In this document: one piece after another, positions 10,991 to 22,388 of the stretch
Layout of the letters: each line of letters begins with the position of its first letter
Numbering within the stretch: position 1 is the first letter of the stretch
Origin: Bauldia sp.
GTDB taxonomy: Bacteria; Pseudomonadota; Alphaproteobacteria; Rhizobiales; Kaistiaceae
Assembly (NCBI GenBank): GCA_028284325.1
Contig: JANQRX010000010.1
Location: 1-64,000, forward strand
DNA: 64,000 nt
Direction of reading: 5' to 3'
Program-made: the position numbers and the translations under genes
The notes under the pieces: generated by a model
Database searches by the model: none
The model's input: only the letters and a program-made list of their open reading frames with translations
What the model was told of the DNA's origin: nothing

Positions 10991-12004
10991 ATGGGGTCGA
11001 TTTCCCTCGAAAAGGTAGTCAAGAGATTTGGGGACCACACCGTCATCCCCAAGTTGGACCTCCACATTGACGACGGCCAGTTCGTTGTCTTCGTCGGGCC
11101 TTCGGGATGTGGGAAGTCGACTCTTCTGCGGCTGATCGCAGGCCTTGAGCACACCACCAACGGAACAATCAGACTTGATGGAGTCGACGTAACAGAAGCG
11201 GCGCCTTCGAAGCGCCAACTATCGATGGTTTTTCAATCGTACGCGCTCTATCCACATATGAGCGTCTACAACAACATCGCCTACCCGCTGAAGTTGGCCA
11301 AGGTCGATCGTGCGACGATAGATCAAAAGGTCGCATCGACCGCGAGGACGCTCAATCTGGAGGACTATCTGGACCGCCGGCCCGGCCAGCTTTCGGGTGG
11401 GCAGCGGCAGCGTGTCGCGATCGGTCGGGCAATCGTCCGCGAACCAGAAGCGTTTCTGTTCGATGAGCCGCTTTCGAACCTCGACGCGGCCCTGCGCGTG
11501 GGTATGCGATTGGAAATCTCGGAGCTCCATAAGCAGCTCAAAACAACCATGATCTACGTGACCCATGATCAGGTCGAGGCCATGACCATGGCGGAAAGAA
11601 TCGTCGTTCTGAATGCGGGTCGAATCGAACAGTACGGCTCGCCACTTGAACTCTATCGCGACCCGAAGAATCGCTTCGTGGCTGGCTTCATCGGCTCTCC
11701 GAAGATGAACTTCGTGGATGGAGACGAGGCCAGGAAACACAACGCCGACGCAATAGGCGTCAGGCCCGAGCATCTCGTACTTTCCACATCCGACGGATCC
11801 TGGCCTGGAACGATTAGCGCGTCGGAGCACTTGGGCTCTGACACCCTGCTCCATGTGATGACGGAACGCGCCGGCATGATTACTGCGCGGGCGAGCGGGG
11901 AGGTAACGCTGCGCCACGGCGACAAAGTCTACCTGACCCCGGAACAAACCCGAATATGCCGGTTCGATGCCGCAGGCCGAAGCCTTTCGCATGGTGGCGG
12001 TTGA
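10991..12004 (+). CDS. ABC transporter ATP-binding protein (UgpC/MalK type)
   Basis: [38 protein letters not shown]-terminal TOBE region; start taken at ATG 10991. Confidence 0.92.
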   Translation: MGSISLEKVVKRFGDHTVIPKLDLHIDDGQFVVFVGPSGCGKSTLLRLIAGLEHTTNGTIRLDGVDVTEAAPSKRQLSMVFQSYALYPHMSVYNNIAYPLKLAKVDRATIDQKVASTARTLNLEDYLDRRPGQLSGGQRQRVAIGRAIVREPEAFLFDEPLSNLDAALRVGMRLEISELHKQLKTTMIYVTHDQVEAMTMAERIVVLNAGRIEQYGSPLELYRDPKNRFVAGFIGSPKMNFVDGDEARKHNADAIGVRPEHLVLSTSDGSWPGTISASEHLGSDTLLHVMTERAGMITARASGEVTLRHGDKVYLTPEQTRICRFDAAGRSLSHGGG

Positions 12005-12151
12005 GGGTCCGGAGACAGAGATGATGTTGTCGTCGGACATTGCGGGCCCTCGGGGAACCGCACGCGTCATGCGCAGAACGATCGATCGCGCCATCCGCTT
12101 AACGGCATGCACTGCGTCAATTGGCGGCGCGGAACTGGATTTGATCGACCT

Positions 12152-13837
12152 GTGAGCGCCTCGCTAACCGCCCTCCAACTCGCTGCGGCGGCAATGCTGC
12201 TTCTTTGGTCCGCTCGCATGGTGAGGACAGGGGTCGAGCGCGCCTTCGGTACGCGTCTCGCCGGAGTGCTCGGGCACGTATCTGCGCGACGCGTTCAAAG
12301 CCTGGCAGCGGGATTCGCCTTGGCCGTCTTCCTGCAAAGCTCCACAGCTGTTGCGGTTCTGACCTCCAGTTTCGCCGTTCGGGGTTTGATGACGACGGTA
12401 GCCGGCCTCACGATCTTACTCGGCGCCGACGCCGGGTCAGCCATGGTCGTCGGCGTTCTCTCGCTTGACCTGTCGTGGGCGGAGCCGTTGCTGATTGTCG
12501 CCGGCGTTGCCGCTTTCCTGAGAGGTCAGGATCGACAGATCCGTCAGATTGGGCGGATCCTGATCGGCGTGGCTTTGTTGCTGGTGTCGCTTCGAATGAT
12601 CGCCACCGCGGTCGAACCGCTTGGAAGCGACGATGCTGTGCCGATTTTGCTGGATTACCTGCAGACCGACCCCGTTTCGGCGTTCATCATCGGCGCGTTG
12701 TTCACTTGGCTGCTGCACTCCAGCATTGCGGCAGTCCTGCTCATCGTCGCATTTTCCCATCAGGACCTCTTATCGCCGAGCCTTGCAGTCTCGCTCATGC
12801 TGGGTGCCAATCTCGGCGCAGGGCTGATCGCTGTTGGTCTCACGCGTGGAGCTGAAGCCCCCGTTCGCAGAATCCCACTCGGCAATTTGTTGTTTCGTGG
12901 CTTCGGTTCCGTGGCTGCGCTGATCGCGCTTCTTGTATTCAATCCACCACTCGGCTTCGCCGGCAGCAGTACTTCGGTCCAGATCGTAAACCTTCACCTG
13001 GCGTTCAATGTTCTCCTGGCGGCAGTTTGCCTCCCGCTCACCGCCTTCGCCGGCGGCCTGATCGATCGTCTCGTAACTGATCCTTTGCCCGAGCCACGGA
13101 ACAACCTCACCGGCGAGCCGAGCGCGCTCGATCAGGCCGTGGTGCATATGCCGAGCCTCGCGCTTCCGAGTGCGACGCGCGAGCTGCTGCGCATGAGCAG
13201 GATTGTCGAGATGATGCTCAAACCGATCCTCGAACTCTACCAAAGCGGGGATCGGGCCCGTATTCGCGGACTGCGGCGCTTGGACGACGAAGTCAACGAA
13301 ATCCACTCGGCGATCAAGCTCTATCTCGCGGAAACGATACATTCCGATATGGACGAGTCCGAGGCGCGGCGCGCTGAAGAGCTCACGAACTTCGCGATCA
13401 ATCTCGAACAGATCGGTGACATCCTCGCCAGGAACCTTGCTCGCCGGGCGAACGTCATCAGTCAATCCAAACTCGTTTTCTCGAACGAAGGCTGGAAGGA
13501 ACTCACCGAGCTGCATGGCCGCGTGCTGACGACCATGCAACTGGCGCTCAATGTGCTGATTTCTCGTGATCCGGAACTCGCGCGGCAACTCGTAGAGGCG
13601 AAGGAGAAGGTTCGCGACCTGGAAAGAAAAAGCAACTGGAGTCACATGCAGCGACTTCAACGAGGCAGGTCAAAGAGCATTGAAACGAGCGACCTGCATC
13701 TGGAAACAACGAGAGCTCTGGAGCTGATCAATTCGCTGTTCGCATCCATCGCCTACCCGATCTTGGCCGAAACTGGTGACCTGCCGGACAGCGGTCCGCC
13801 CAAGCTGGCGACGCTTCGGCCAAGCGAGGCGGGATGA
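12152..13837 (+). CDS. Na/Pi cotransporter family protein with C-terminal PhoU-like domain
   Basis: QSSTAVAVLTSSF, ADAGSAMVV, LHSSIAAVLL and GANLGAGLIAVGL motifs plus helical PhoU-like C-terminus; GTG start inferred. Confidence 0.87.
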   Translation: MSASLTALQLAAAAMLLLWSARMVRTGVERAFGTRLAGVLGHVSARRVQSLAAGFALAVFLQSSTAVAVLTSSFAVRGLMTTVAGLTILLGADAGSAMVVGVLSLDLSWAEPLLIVAGVAAFLRGQDRQIRQIGRILIGVALLLVSLRMIATAVEPLGSDDAVPILLDYLQTDPVSAFIIGALFTWLLHSSIAAVLLIVAFSHQDLLSPSLAVSLMLGANLGAGLIAVGLTRGAEAPVRRIPLGNLLFRGFGSVAALIALLVFNPPLGFAGSSTSVQIVNLHLAFNVLLAAVCLPLTAFAGGLIDRLVTDPLPEPRNNLTGEPSALDQAVVHMPSLALPSATRELLRMSRIVEMMLKPILELYQSGDRARIRGLRRLDDEVNEIHSAIKLYLAETIHSDMDESEARRAEELTNFAINLEQIGDILARNLARRANVISQSKLVFSNEGWKELTELHGRVLTTMQLALNVLISRDPELARQLVEAKEKVRDLERKSNWSHMQRLQRGRSKSIETSDLHLETTRALELINSLFASIAYPILAETGDLPDSGPPKLATLRPSEAG

Positions 13838-14068
13838 GAGTCCCCACGCGCGGGCACACCGATCCGCTTGGTGCTCGCAAGACAAGCAGTATCGGCGTTG
13901 CGATCCCTCAGCATCGCTCCGCTGGGGCGCGTGGGTGGCGCCGTGATGCTGAGTTCAGGACACAAGGATTGCTCCCGTGGCGGATCGAGTGAACCACGAA
14001 CCGCAGATGCCGCCAGCAACGAACACGTCGTCTGAACGCGGTCAAACCGACTCGCCGACGGACGACAA

Positions 14069-14106
14069 ACCCGGTGGGCCTCTCCTCCCTAATTGGCCCA
14101 CCGGGT
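14069..14106. terminator. Perfect 12-bp inverted repeat (acccggtgggcc-N14-ggcccaccgggt), terminator-like
   Basis: Both arms read directly; no obvious T tract. Confidence 0.5.
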
Positions 14107-14401
14107 GATTAATGCGACTGAGGACAGCCGATGCCACGCGCCCGCGCCAGTCTGGCGGCGAGTTCCTGCTCTGCAAGATCGACTTCTACGATCAGAACCC
14201 GGAGCCGGCTCGCCCGATCCGGCTGACCGAAAGGCGGCGCAGCACGTCACAGCCGTCCAAAAAGCCCGGGACGATGAGGCAGCCTCACGCAGGTGTCGAG
14301 ACTGAATCATGTCTGCATTGGGGTGCCATCGTCGGCCGCCGCCCGCGGCAAGGTGGTCCATCGGCCTAGAACGTGAGGACGACTAGCGCGATCTCCATCT
14401 C

Positions 14402-15115
14402 TCAGTCGCCAGCTGCCTCCAGGCTCGTCGTGACCGCCGGCTGCCTGGCGGCCAATGCGCCGAGCTTGGATCGCGCTTCGCTGACCGCAGCCAGCCGCGC
14501 GTCGTTGTCGGAACGCAATTCACAGAGGCGGGCCTCGGTTGCGCTGAGCATGGCCTCCACTTCTCGCGGCGCGGGACCTCCAGTGACGGCGCGCGAGCGT
14601 ACATTGTCATCAGGGTTAAGCGCTCTCGAAACGGCTTCCTCAGACAATGCGATGGCCTCTCCGGTCAGTCTTTGGGCGACGTCGCGCACGAATGCCGCTG
14701 TCAAATTGTCGCTTCGGTCGATGCCTTTGTCCTTGGCCTCCCGTACCAGCGTTCCCACGACTTGATAGGCAATTCTGAACGACAAGGAGCACTCTCGTAC
14801 CAACAGGTCAGTCAGTTTCGGTTGATGTCGAGAAATTCTCGGCAGCGTTTTGTCGCATGACTTCATTACGAGCGAACGTGCGACAAGGTCGCATAGCTCG
14901 AGGATCGCCTCGAGTTGACGCACGGCTTCGGCGAACATGTGAGGGCTCTCGGAGCCTGCTTCCTTTGAATTGCTGTACGCCACGGTCTTCTGGCAGCTCA
15001 GGCACGAGACCAACGCGCCGATCAGGTGCCTGGGCTTGCCCTTGATGTGCTCTATGACGCCAGGGTTCTTCTTCTGCGGCATGATACTGCGCAGTGCGAA
15101 GTCCGAGAGCGCCAT
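14402..15115 (-). pseudogene. Chimeric ORF: P4-type integrase N-terminus fused to the C-terminal part of argininosuccinate lyase
   Basis: MALSDFALR matches the first residues of the intact integrase (60848-62065) and is followed by SIMPQKKNPGVIEHIKGK, the argininosuccinate lyase signature. Confidence 0.8.
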
Positions 15116-15280
15116 GGTGGGTAACGCCTTTTCGAGCGTGGGTAACGGGTCGGAATTACCCACGTTTCGATGCGTTGCAAGGGATCACCGCGTTCCGTTA
15201 TGTGCAGTTCGCCGTCATAAATCGGCTAAAATCAGCCGTTTTTGCAAAGCTATGTTCAGCTATGTGAGGGAGAAATGGTG

Positions 15281-15295
15281 CAGGGGCGGAATCGA
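15281..15295. repeat. att-like repeat, boundary between E1 and E2
   Basis: caggggcggaatcga preceded by gaaatggtg as in the tRNA-Phe flank (gaaatggtgcccaggggcggaatcga). Confidence 0.8.
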
Positions 15296-15350
15296 TCCGC
15301 CTCCCGAAGGCATTGAAAATAAACAAGATTATAGAAGATATCGATATCTA

Positions 15351-15398
15351 TACCCCCAACTATACCCCCATATTTCAGTGTTCCGGTGGTTCGATTCC
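15351..15398. repeat. Element left-end module (tacccc repeats plus inverted T-arm motif)
   Basis: tacccccaactatacccccat (15351-15371) and ggtggttcgattcc (15385-15398). Confidence 0.65.
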
Positions 15399-15493
15399 TT
15401 CCCGTGTGGCTGGGCGGCGCTCATCGACAGCGATGCCTTATCCTCCCCCAGTGAGTTGGTCCACCGTTATGGTTAGGAACGGAGGACTGAGAG

Positions 15494-15960
15494 ATGGGAA
15501 TCATGCGACATCGGCCTGAGGAGATGTCTCGAAGCCGAGGCAGGTTAAGGTCCTGGTTGGCCAGGGAAGACCGTGGATTGATGCGATCTGGGGTGTGGGC
15601 ATGTCGAGCAGACTTACTACCGGTGGCGGAAGCAGTGCGGCGGCATGGGCACCGAGCAACTCAAGGAGCTGAAGCACTTGAAGCAGGAGAACGAGCGGCT
15701 TCGTCGTGCGGTCTCTGACCTGACACTGGACAAGCTGATCCTGAAGGAAGTGGCCCGGGGAAACTTCTGAGCCCATCGCGTCGTCGCCAATGCGTTGACC
15801 TGGTGCGCTCCAAGCTCGGTGTCTCGGAACGCCGGGCGTGCCGTGTGCTGGGTCAGCATCGCTCCACACAGCGTCATGTGCCACGAGGCCGTTCTGATGA
15901 GGAGCGACGCCTGGTGGCCGACATGATCGAGCTGGCCCGCATGTTTGATCGTTGGTCGCA
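15494..15960 (+). pseudogene. IS3-family transposase remnant (orfA plus start of orfB, degenerate and truncated)
   Basis: Readable in shifting frames: QTYYRWRKQCGGMGTEQLKELKHLKQENERLRRAVSDLTLDKLILKEVARGNF then VRSKLGVSERRACRVLGQHRSTQRHVPRGRSDEERRLVADMIELA. Confidence 0.8.
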
Positions 15961-16181
15961 ACCGAGTCTGACATCAGCCCCGCGCAACGGACGATGCTGG
16001 TCGAGTTGTCGTCGGACCTTGAGCGCATTGCCGCATGGGCCGGCGAGGGATGGCGTGCAAGCTGTCCGCGGGTTTCCGAGGATGGACGTCCGTCGCTCTT
16101 CAAGTTTCTCGCAGATCGGGAGTCGGATCCGTCCAAACCTCGCGGTGCAGCCACATCTCTGGGCGTCGCAGCACTTCATCG

Positions 16182-17555
16182 TCAACACTCGACGACGTTG
16201 ACGGCGAGGCCGCCGAGCGAGGTTTCCTTGTAGTGGTGGTTCATGTCGTCGCCGGTCTGGCGCATGGTCTCGATGCATTGATCAAGGTGCACCAGATGTG
16301 TCCCGTCGCCGCGCAGAGCAAGTGATGCGGCCGTTATGGCCTTCACCGCGCCCAGAGCATTACGTTCGATACACGGGACCTGCACCAGTCCGCTGACCGG
16401 GTCACATGTCATGCCGAGATGATGCTCCAGCGCGATCTCGGCGGCGTTCTCGATTTGCTCGTTGGTGCCGCCGAGGACCGCGGCAAGACCTGCGGCCGCC
16501 ATGGCCGAAGCCGAGCCGACTTCACCCTGGCAGCCGACTTCAGCACCTGCGATCGAAGCATTGTGCTTGATGATGCCGCCAATGGCGGCCGCGGTCAGCA
16601 GGAAATCCCCGATCAATTCGGGCCGGCCATCATTGGTGTGGTCGAGATAGTATCTGATGACCGCCGGAATGACCCCGGCCGCGCCATTGGTTGGCGCGGT
16701 CACCACCAGCCCTCCAGCCGCGTTCTCCTCGTTCACAGCCATGGCATAGACCGACACCCAGTCGACGATCTGGTGCGGTTCGACAGCGTTACTTCCGTGT
16801 TCCGCCTGAAGCTTGGCGTGGATCTCAGCCGCACGGCGCTTCACCTTGAGGCCGCCCGGCAGGATTCCGTCCTGCGACAGCCCGTGATCGATGCAGGCCG
16901 CCATCGATGCCCAGATCGCGTCCAGGCGTGCATTGAGAGTTGCTTCATCCATCGTCGCGCATTCATTGGCGCGCTTCATCGCGGCGATCGAGAGATCGGC
17001 CGCCTGCCCCATGGCCAGCATCTGCTCTGCAGAGGCGAACGGATAGGGGATTTCCGACGGTGGACCATCGTCGATGGATGCGTGGCCCATTTCGGCCTCG
17101 GTCAGAACGAAGCCGCCTCCGACCGAGTAATAGGTCTCAGACGCAATCTCTGCGCCGGCTGTGTCGCTCAGGCTGAAGGTCATGGCGTTGGGATGACCAG
17201 GCAGGGTTTCACCGCGTCGCAGGACAAGGTCTTCATCGCGATCGAAGGCGATATGGGCGAGGTCGGCGTGAACCAGCTGCGCCGCCTGACGTGCCTCCTC
17301 CAGCAGCGGTTCGGCACGATCCGGATGCGCATCGGCCGGCGCCAGATCGCATAAGCCAAGCTCGACCGCGCGATCGGTTCCGTGACCGACGCCAGTGTAA
17401 GCCAGCGAACCGAAAAGGTTGACCGTGAGCCGCCGCCCTTCGGGAAATTGCCGCGCAACCTGCAGAAACCGGCCGGCCGCGACCATCGGCCCAACAGTAT
17501 GCGAACTCGACGGGCCGATCCCGATCTTGAAGAGGTCAAGCGTGCTTTGGAACAT
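16182..17555 (-). CDS. sdaA: L-serine ammonia-lyase (single-chain L-serine dehydratase)
   Basis: [58 protein letters not shown]. Confidence 0.95.
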   Translation of the reverse strand: MFQSTLDLFKIGIGPSSSHTVGPMVAAGRFLQVARQFPEGRRLTVNLFGSLAYTGVGHGTDRAVELGLCDLAPADAHPDRAEPLLEEARQAAQLVHADLAHIAFDRDEDLVLRRGETLPGHPNAMTFSLSDTAGAEIASETYYSVGGGFVLTEAEMGHASIDDGPPSEIPYPFASAEQMLAMGQAADLSIAAMKRANECATMDEATLNARLDAIWASMAACIDHGLSQDGILPGGLKVKRRAAEIHAKLQAEHGSNAVEPHQIVDWVSVYAMAVNEENAAGGLVVTAPTNGAAGVIPAVIRYYLDHTNDGRPELIGDFLLTAAAIGGIIKHNASIAGAEVGCQGEVGSASAMAAAGLAAVLGGTNEQIENAAEIALEHHLGMTCDPVSGLVQVPCIERNALGAVKAITAASLALRGDGTHLVHLDQCIETMRQTGDDMNHHYKETSLGGLAVNVVEC

Positions 17556-18822
17556 GTGATCCCGTGGGCTCGCCGTAGATAGGATGGGCGAGGCAAAGTG
17601 TCCGGACCTCCTTCATTACCTCCTGCTCGATCCGACTATCTCCAGCGCCGTCGGTGTCCGCCACTCCATCCAGAACAATCGTGATAAGTTCGCCGATCCG
17701 GCGGAACGCGTCGCGTCCAAAGCCCCGGGTCGTGCCGGCTGACGAACCAAGACGGATGCCGGAGGTGACAAACGGCCTTTCAGGATCGAATGGTATGGCG
17801 TTCTTGTTGCAGGTGAGGCCAGCTCGCTCCAGGGCATGCTCGGCGTCGCGGCCCGTGACCCCCTTGGGTCGCAGATCGACGAGCACCATGTGGCTGTCCG
17901 TTCCGCCCGAGACGATATCACACCCGCCCGCCTTCAGCGCCTCGCACATCACCCGCGCATTGGCAATGACGTCCGCCGCATAGGCTCTAAACGTCGGTCG
18001 CAGCGCTTCGCCCAGCGCCACAGCTTTGGCCGCAATTACATGCATCAAAGGGCCGCCCTGATTGCCAGGGAATACGGCCGAATTGAACTTCTTTGTGAAG
18101 GCCTCGTCGTTCCAGAGGATCATCCCGCCGCGCGGTCCCCTCAGCGTCTTGTGCGTGGTCGTAGTCACCACATGCGCGTGGGGCAGCGGATCGGGGTATT
18201 CCCCAGCAGCGACAAGTCCCGCATAGTGCGCCATGTCGACCATCAGGATCGCGTCGACCTCGTCCGCGATAGCCCTGAAGACGGCAAAGTCCAACTTGCG
18301 GGCATACGCGGACGCCCCGGCCAATATCAATTTCGGACGACTCTCCAGCGCGCGGCGGCGGACGTGGTCGTAGTCGATCAGCTGGTCGCTTTCGCGTACG
18401 CCATATGCCGCCACGTCGAACCACTTGCCCGACATCGTGACAGGCGAGCCATGTGTCAGATGTCCGCCATCCGCGAGCGACATACCGAGGAACCGACTAC
18501 CGGGCCTGAGCATTGCCAGGAACACGGCCTGGTTAGCCTGAGCGCCCGAGTGCGGCTGCACATTGACGAAAGACGCGCCGAAGAGGGATTTAGCGCGCTC
18601 GATCGCCAGTGTCTCGATCTCGTCTACAAATTCGCAACCGCCATAGTAACGCCGCCTTGGATATCCCTCAGCGTATTTGTTGGTCAGCACCGACCCTTGG
18701 GCGGCAAGCACGTCCTCCGAGGCAATGTTTTCCGACGCGATCAACTCAATCTGGTTCTGCTGCCGCTCAAGTTCGCGGGTGATCGAAGCTGCGATCGCTC
18801 TGTCTGACGTCAATGGGTTCAC
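17536..18822 (-). CDS. glyA: Serine hydroxymethyltransferase
   Basis: [66 protein letters not shown]-lysine motif. Confidence 0.96.
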   Translation of the reverse strand: MNPLTSDRAIAASITRELERQQNQIELIASENIASEDVLAAQGSVLTNKYAEGYPRRRYYGGCEFVDEIETLAIERAKSLFGASFVNVQPHSGAQANQAVFLAMLRPGSRFLGMSLADGGHLTHGSPVTMSGKWFDVAAYGVRESDQLIDYDHVRRRALESRPKLILAGASAYARKLDFAVFRAIADEVDAILMVDMAHYAGLVAAGEYPDPLPHAHVVTTTTHKTLRGPRGGMILWNDEAFTKKFNSAVFPGNQGGPLMHVIAAKAVALGEALRPTFRAYAADVIANARVMCEALKAGGCDIVSGGTDSHMVLVDLRPKGVTGRDAEHALERAGLTCNKNAIPFDPERPFVTSGIRLGSSAGTTRGFGRDAFRRIGELITIVLDGVADTDGAGDSRIEQEVMKEVRTLCLAHPIYGEPTGSHVPKHA

Positions 18823-18825
18823 AGT

Positions 18826-19413
18826 TTAGCGTCCTTTCGAGTCGCCGATGGCTTCGTTTTGTCGTGCAGCGTCGGTCAGCACTTGCCAGATGTAAGCCGC
18901 GTGTGACCGCCAAACCTCAAGACGATAGGATTCCGTCCCACTTTTCATCACCACAATCGGCAATCCATCAAACACCGTGCGCGCGGCCCGATCGGTATCC
19001 AGGCCGTCCAGATCGCGGGGGCAGGCGCTGTTGAGAGCGCGGCGCGCACCCGCACCACGCAGCTGAATACCCACGTCGCGATCACTGACGTCTGTCATGC
19101 TATGAACGCAGGTGGGATAGATCGCGGCAAAGGATTGCCAGATCACGCCAGCCTCTGGTGTTGCCGCAAGCAGATACCACTCGTCCGGACCAAGACAATA
19201 GGCCCGGCGCGACCCCGCCGACGCTGTTGCGCCGATGTCGGTTGGGAGTGAGCAGGCGAGGGCGCCGGACGCAACGTCCACCCGATCCGGTTTAACGCGC
19301 AAGACGAAGCGGGCGCGGTCATCGGCAACAAGCACATTGAGCGAGCCGTCGGCTGCGTAAAATGCGTCTTCTGCGTCTAGCGGATGATGCGTCTGGAGCA
19401 ACCGGGTTGTCAT
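18826..19413 (-). CDS. soxG: Sarcosine oxidase gamma subunit
   Basis: GcvT-like small protein (GPDEWYLLA, MTDVSDRDVGIQLRGAGARRALNSACPRDL) directly downstream of soxA. Confidence 0.85.
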   Translation of the reverse strand: MTTRLLQTHHPLDAEDAFYAADGSLNVLVADDRARFVLRVKPDRVDVASGALACSLPTDIGATASAGSRRAYCLGPDEWYLLAATPEAGVIWQSFAAIYPTCVHSMTDVSDRDVGIQLRGAGARRALNSACPRDLDGLDTDRAARTVFDGLPIVVMKSGTESYRLEVWRSHAAYIWQVLTDAARQNEAIGDSKGR

Positions 19414-22388
19414 GCGTTGATCCGTTTGTTGTCCGGATCGAAGAACGTCGTCGCGGTGACTGTTGCCGGCACGGTCTTACCCTCCAACGGTATGTACACC
19501 GTTTCGCCAAAGCGGTTCCTGCCGCCGGCAACTAGCGCCATCGCTATAGAGCGGCCGGAAGGGGCACTCCAATATGAGGATGTGACGTGTCCGATCATGT
19601 CCATCGGAATCTGCTGATCAGGGTCAGCGACAATTTGTGCGCCCTCTGGGAGAACCTCGTTGCTGTCCGTTGTCAGGAGCCCAACAAGATGCTTGCGGTC
19701 GGGTTTGGACATGTCGGGGCGTGTCAGCGATCGCTTCCCTACGAAGTCAGGTTTTTTCTTTCCGATCGCCCAGTTAAGCCCAGCATCGTCGGGTGTGACC
19801 GTCCCATCAGTGTCCTGGCCGACAATGATGAAGCCCTTTTCTGCCCGCAGGACATGCATTGTCTCGGTGCCATAGGGCGTGATGTCGTAGCGCTGACCCT
19901 CTGCAAACAGGTGCTTCCAGAGGCCAAGGCCGTAGCGTGCCGGAACGTTAATTTCGTACCCTCGCTCTCCGGAAAAGCTGACCCTGAACAATCGCATCGG
20001 GATCGACAAAATGTGTCCAGTGGCGATCGACATATGGGGAAAGGCTTCGTCCGACAGATCAACGTCGTCGATCATTGGCTTAATCAGGTCACGCGATCTC
20101 GGCCCAGCCAAGGCGATCACGGCCCACTGCTCCGTGACTGATGTCAGCCAAACAGAGAGGTCGCTCCACTCGGTCTGGAGGTAGTCCTCCATCATGTTGA
20201 GAACTCGTGGCGCACCGCCTGTGGTCGTCGTCACATGGAAACGGTCCGGGCCCAACCGCCCGATGACCCCGTCGTCATAAATGAAACCGTCTTCGGAAAG
20301 CATGAGGCCATATCGGCAGCGCCCCGGCGTCAGTTTGGTCCAGGGGTTCGTGTACATGCGATTCATGAACTCGGCGGCGTCAGGTCCGACGATCTCGATC
20401 TTTCCCAAAGTCGACGCGTCGAACATACCGAGGGAGTTCCGCACGGCCATGCACTCGCGGGCGACTGCCTGATGCATGTCTTCCTGTCCTTGTGGGAAGT
20501 ACCGTGCTCGCCGCCACTGCCCGACTGGCTCGTAAACGGCACCTTCGGCTTCCGCCCACGCGTCGATGGGCGTGCGCCTTTCAATGTCGAAGGTGGCGCC
20601 TTTGTGATGTCCGGCAAGCGCACCGAAGGTGGTCGGCGTGTAGGGTGGCCTGAAGGTGGTAAGTCCGATGTCCGGAGCCGGTTTGCCAATCGAGGCGGCC
20701 GCTACTTTCAAGCCGTTGATGTTCGATGTCTTGCCCTGGTCCGTCGCCATGCCCGTGGTTGTGTAGCGCTTGACGTGCTCGATTGAGGTGAAACCCTCGC
20801 GAACCGCTTGCTTGATGTCGCGTGTTGTCACGTCGTTCTGAAAATCGATGAAGGCCTTCGCGCCTTCCGGCACGGCACTGTGCGCAAGTACCGTCAGCGG
20901 CTGATCAAGTTCGGAGGTCGACCGGACTTTGATGGCGCGTTCGGTCGACTTGAAGCCGGCGTCCTCGGCGGCTGCGGCTCCGGCGGTTGCCCCCTCGGTC
21001 GCGGCGCCTTGAAATGTGGTTGTTCCGTTCCCGGCTCCGACCGGACGACATCTCTCGATCGTGTCGCCTGGGAGGAATGACTGTTCGTCGGGGTTCCAGT
21101 TCAAGGAGCCACGGGTGTGCGAAAAGAGATGAACGCTGGGCGTCCAACCACCGCTCATGAGCACGGCGTCACAAACAATACGCTGCTTGGCCGCGCCTTG
21201 ATCCGAATGGACGATCGCGGCCACGATGCGAAGCCGGCCTTCTGTCTTGGCGACGTGATGGCCGGTCAACACGTTGATGTTCAGCGTCCTGGCGCGCCCC
21301 TTCAGGTCCGGATGCACCTCAAATCTCTCGTCTACGATTGCCGCGATATCGGCCCCGGCTTCTGCAAGGTCAAACGCCGCATTCCAAGCGGTGTCGTTAT
21401 TGGTGACGACGAGTGGGCGAGCGCCGACCAGAACGCCGTAGCGGTTGAGATACGTGCGAGATGCATCCGCGAGCATGACCCCGGGCCGATCATTGCCGGA
21501 GAAGACGAGCGGACGTTCGATGGCTCCTTGCGCCAGAACAACCTGCTTGGCGCGCACGTGCCACAGACGCTCTCGGGGCAGCGCTTTTGGCGGGGGTCCG
21601 TCACGGTGGTCAGTCAGGCGCTGGGCCATCACGACCATGTTCTGATGGTAGTACCCGATAGCGGTCGTTCGGCTGAGGACAAGAACGTTGTCCATTTCGC
21701 CTAACTCGTCGTGTGCTTTCTCAAGCCATTGCCAGCACGAGGCGCCATCGATTTCGACGCTAGGATCGCTCAGAAGCGTGCCGCCAATCTCGGCCTGTTC
21801 ATCAACCAGGATCGTTTTCGCGCCGCTGGCTCCCGCGGACATTGCAGCGGCGATACCGGCGATGCCGCCGCCGATCACAAGCACATCGCAGTGCTCATAC
21901 AGGTGTGCATATGTGTCAGGGTCGGGATCGGTTGGCGCCTCACCGAGGCCAGCTGCTGCTCGAATGACCGGCTCGTAAAATCGTGTCCAGAACGACCGAG
22001 GCCACATGAAGGTCTTGTAGTAAAAGCCGGCGGCAACAAACGGCGAAGCGATGCTGGTTAAGGCATTCAGGTCCACTGCGAGCGAGGGCCAACGGTGCTG
22101 ACTGTCTGCGACAAGCCCCTCGAACAATTCCTGAACGGTCGCGCGAGTGTTGGGGTCGCTGCGGCCTCCCGGGCGCTTGATGCTCACAAGCGCGTTCGGC
22201 TCCTCCGAGCCGGCCGACAGAATCCCCCTCGGTCGGTGGTACTTGAACGAGCGGCCGACAAGATGGACGCCATTGGCCAACAACGCTGACGCCAGGGTGT
22301 CACCTCGGCGACCCGTCAGGCTCCGCCCGTCGAAGCTGAAGCCAACCTCTGCCCCCAAACGGCCCTTGTTCGCGACGCGATACTTCAT
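19410..22388 (-). CDS. soxA: Sarcosine oxidase alpha subunit
   Basis: N-terminal 2Fe-2S-like/FAD region (GGGIAGIAAAMSAG) and C-terminal aminomethyltransferase fold; start taken at ATG 22388. Confidence 0.95.
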   Translation of the reverse strand: MKYRVANKGRLGAEVGFSFDGRSLTGRRGDTLASALLANGVHLVGRSFKYHRPRGILSAGSEEPNALVSIKRPGGRSDPNTRATVQELFEGLVADSQHRWPSLAVDLNALTSIASPFVAAGFYYKTFMWPRSFWTRFYEPVIRAAAGLGEAPTDPDPDTYAHLYEHCDVLVIGGGIAGIAAAMSAGASGAKTILVDEQAEIGGTLLSDPSVEIDGASCWQWLEKAHDELGEMDNVLVLSRTTAIGYYHQNMVVMAQRLTDHRDGPPPKALPRERLWHVRAKQVVLAQGAIERPLVFSGNDRPGVMLADASRTYLNRYGVLVGARPLVVTNNDTAWNAAFDLAEAGADIAAIVDERFEVHPDLKGRARTLNINVLTGHHVAKTEGRLRIVAAIVHSDQGAAKQRIVCDAVLMSGGWTPSVHLFSHTRGSLNWNPDEQSFLPGDTIERCRPVGAGNGTTTFQGAATEGATAGAAAAEDAGFKSTERAIKVRSTSELDQPLTVLAHSAVPEGAKAFIDFQNDVTTRDIKQAVREGFTSIEHVKRYTTTGMATDQGKTSNINGLKVAAASIGKPAPDIGLTTFRPPYTPTTFGALAGHHKGATFDIERRTPIDAWAEAEGAVYEPVGQWRRARYFPQGQEDMHQAVARECMAVRNSLGMFDASTLGKIEIVGPDAAEFMNRMYTNPWTKLTPGRCRYGLMLSEDGFIYDDGVIGRLGPDRFHVTTTTGGAPRVLNMMEDYLQTEWSDLSVWLTSVTEQWAVIALAGPRSRDLIKPMIDDVDLSDEAFPHMSIATGHILSIPMRLFRVSFSGERGYEINVPARYGLGLWKHLFAEGQRYDITPYGTETMHVLRAEKGFIIVGQDTDGTVTPDDAGLNWAIGKKKPDFVGKRSLTRPDMSKPDRKHLVGLLTTDSNEVLPEGAQIVADPDQQIPMDMIGHVTSSYWSAPSGRSIAMALVAGGRNRFGETVYIPLEGKTVPATVTATTFFDPDNKRINA

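Noticed and set aside
13838-14400. Several short ORFs between the Na/Pi symporter and the chimeric ORF
   Set aside because: No recognisable homology; probably decayed intergenic DNA apart from the strong inverted repeat at 14069-14106.
16419-17354. 311-aa plus-strand ORF opposite sdaA
   Set aside because: Antisense artefact; the minus strand encodes a clear serine dehydratase.
17836-18807. 323-aa plus-strand ORF opposite glyA
   Set aside because: Antisense artefact of high GC.
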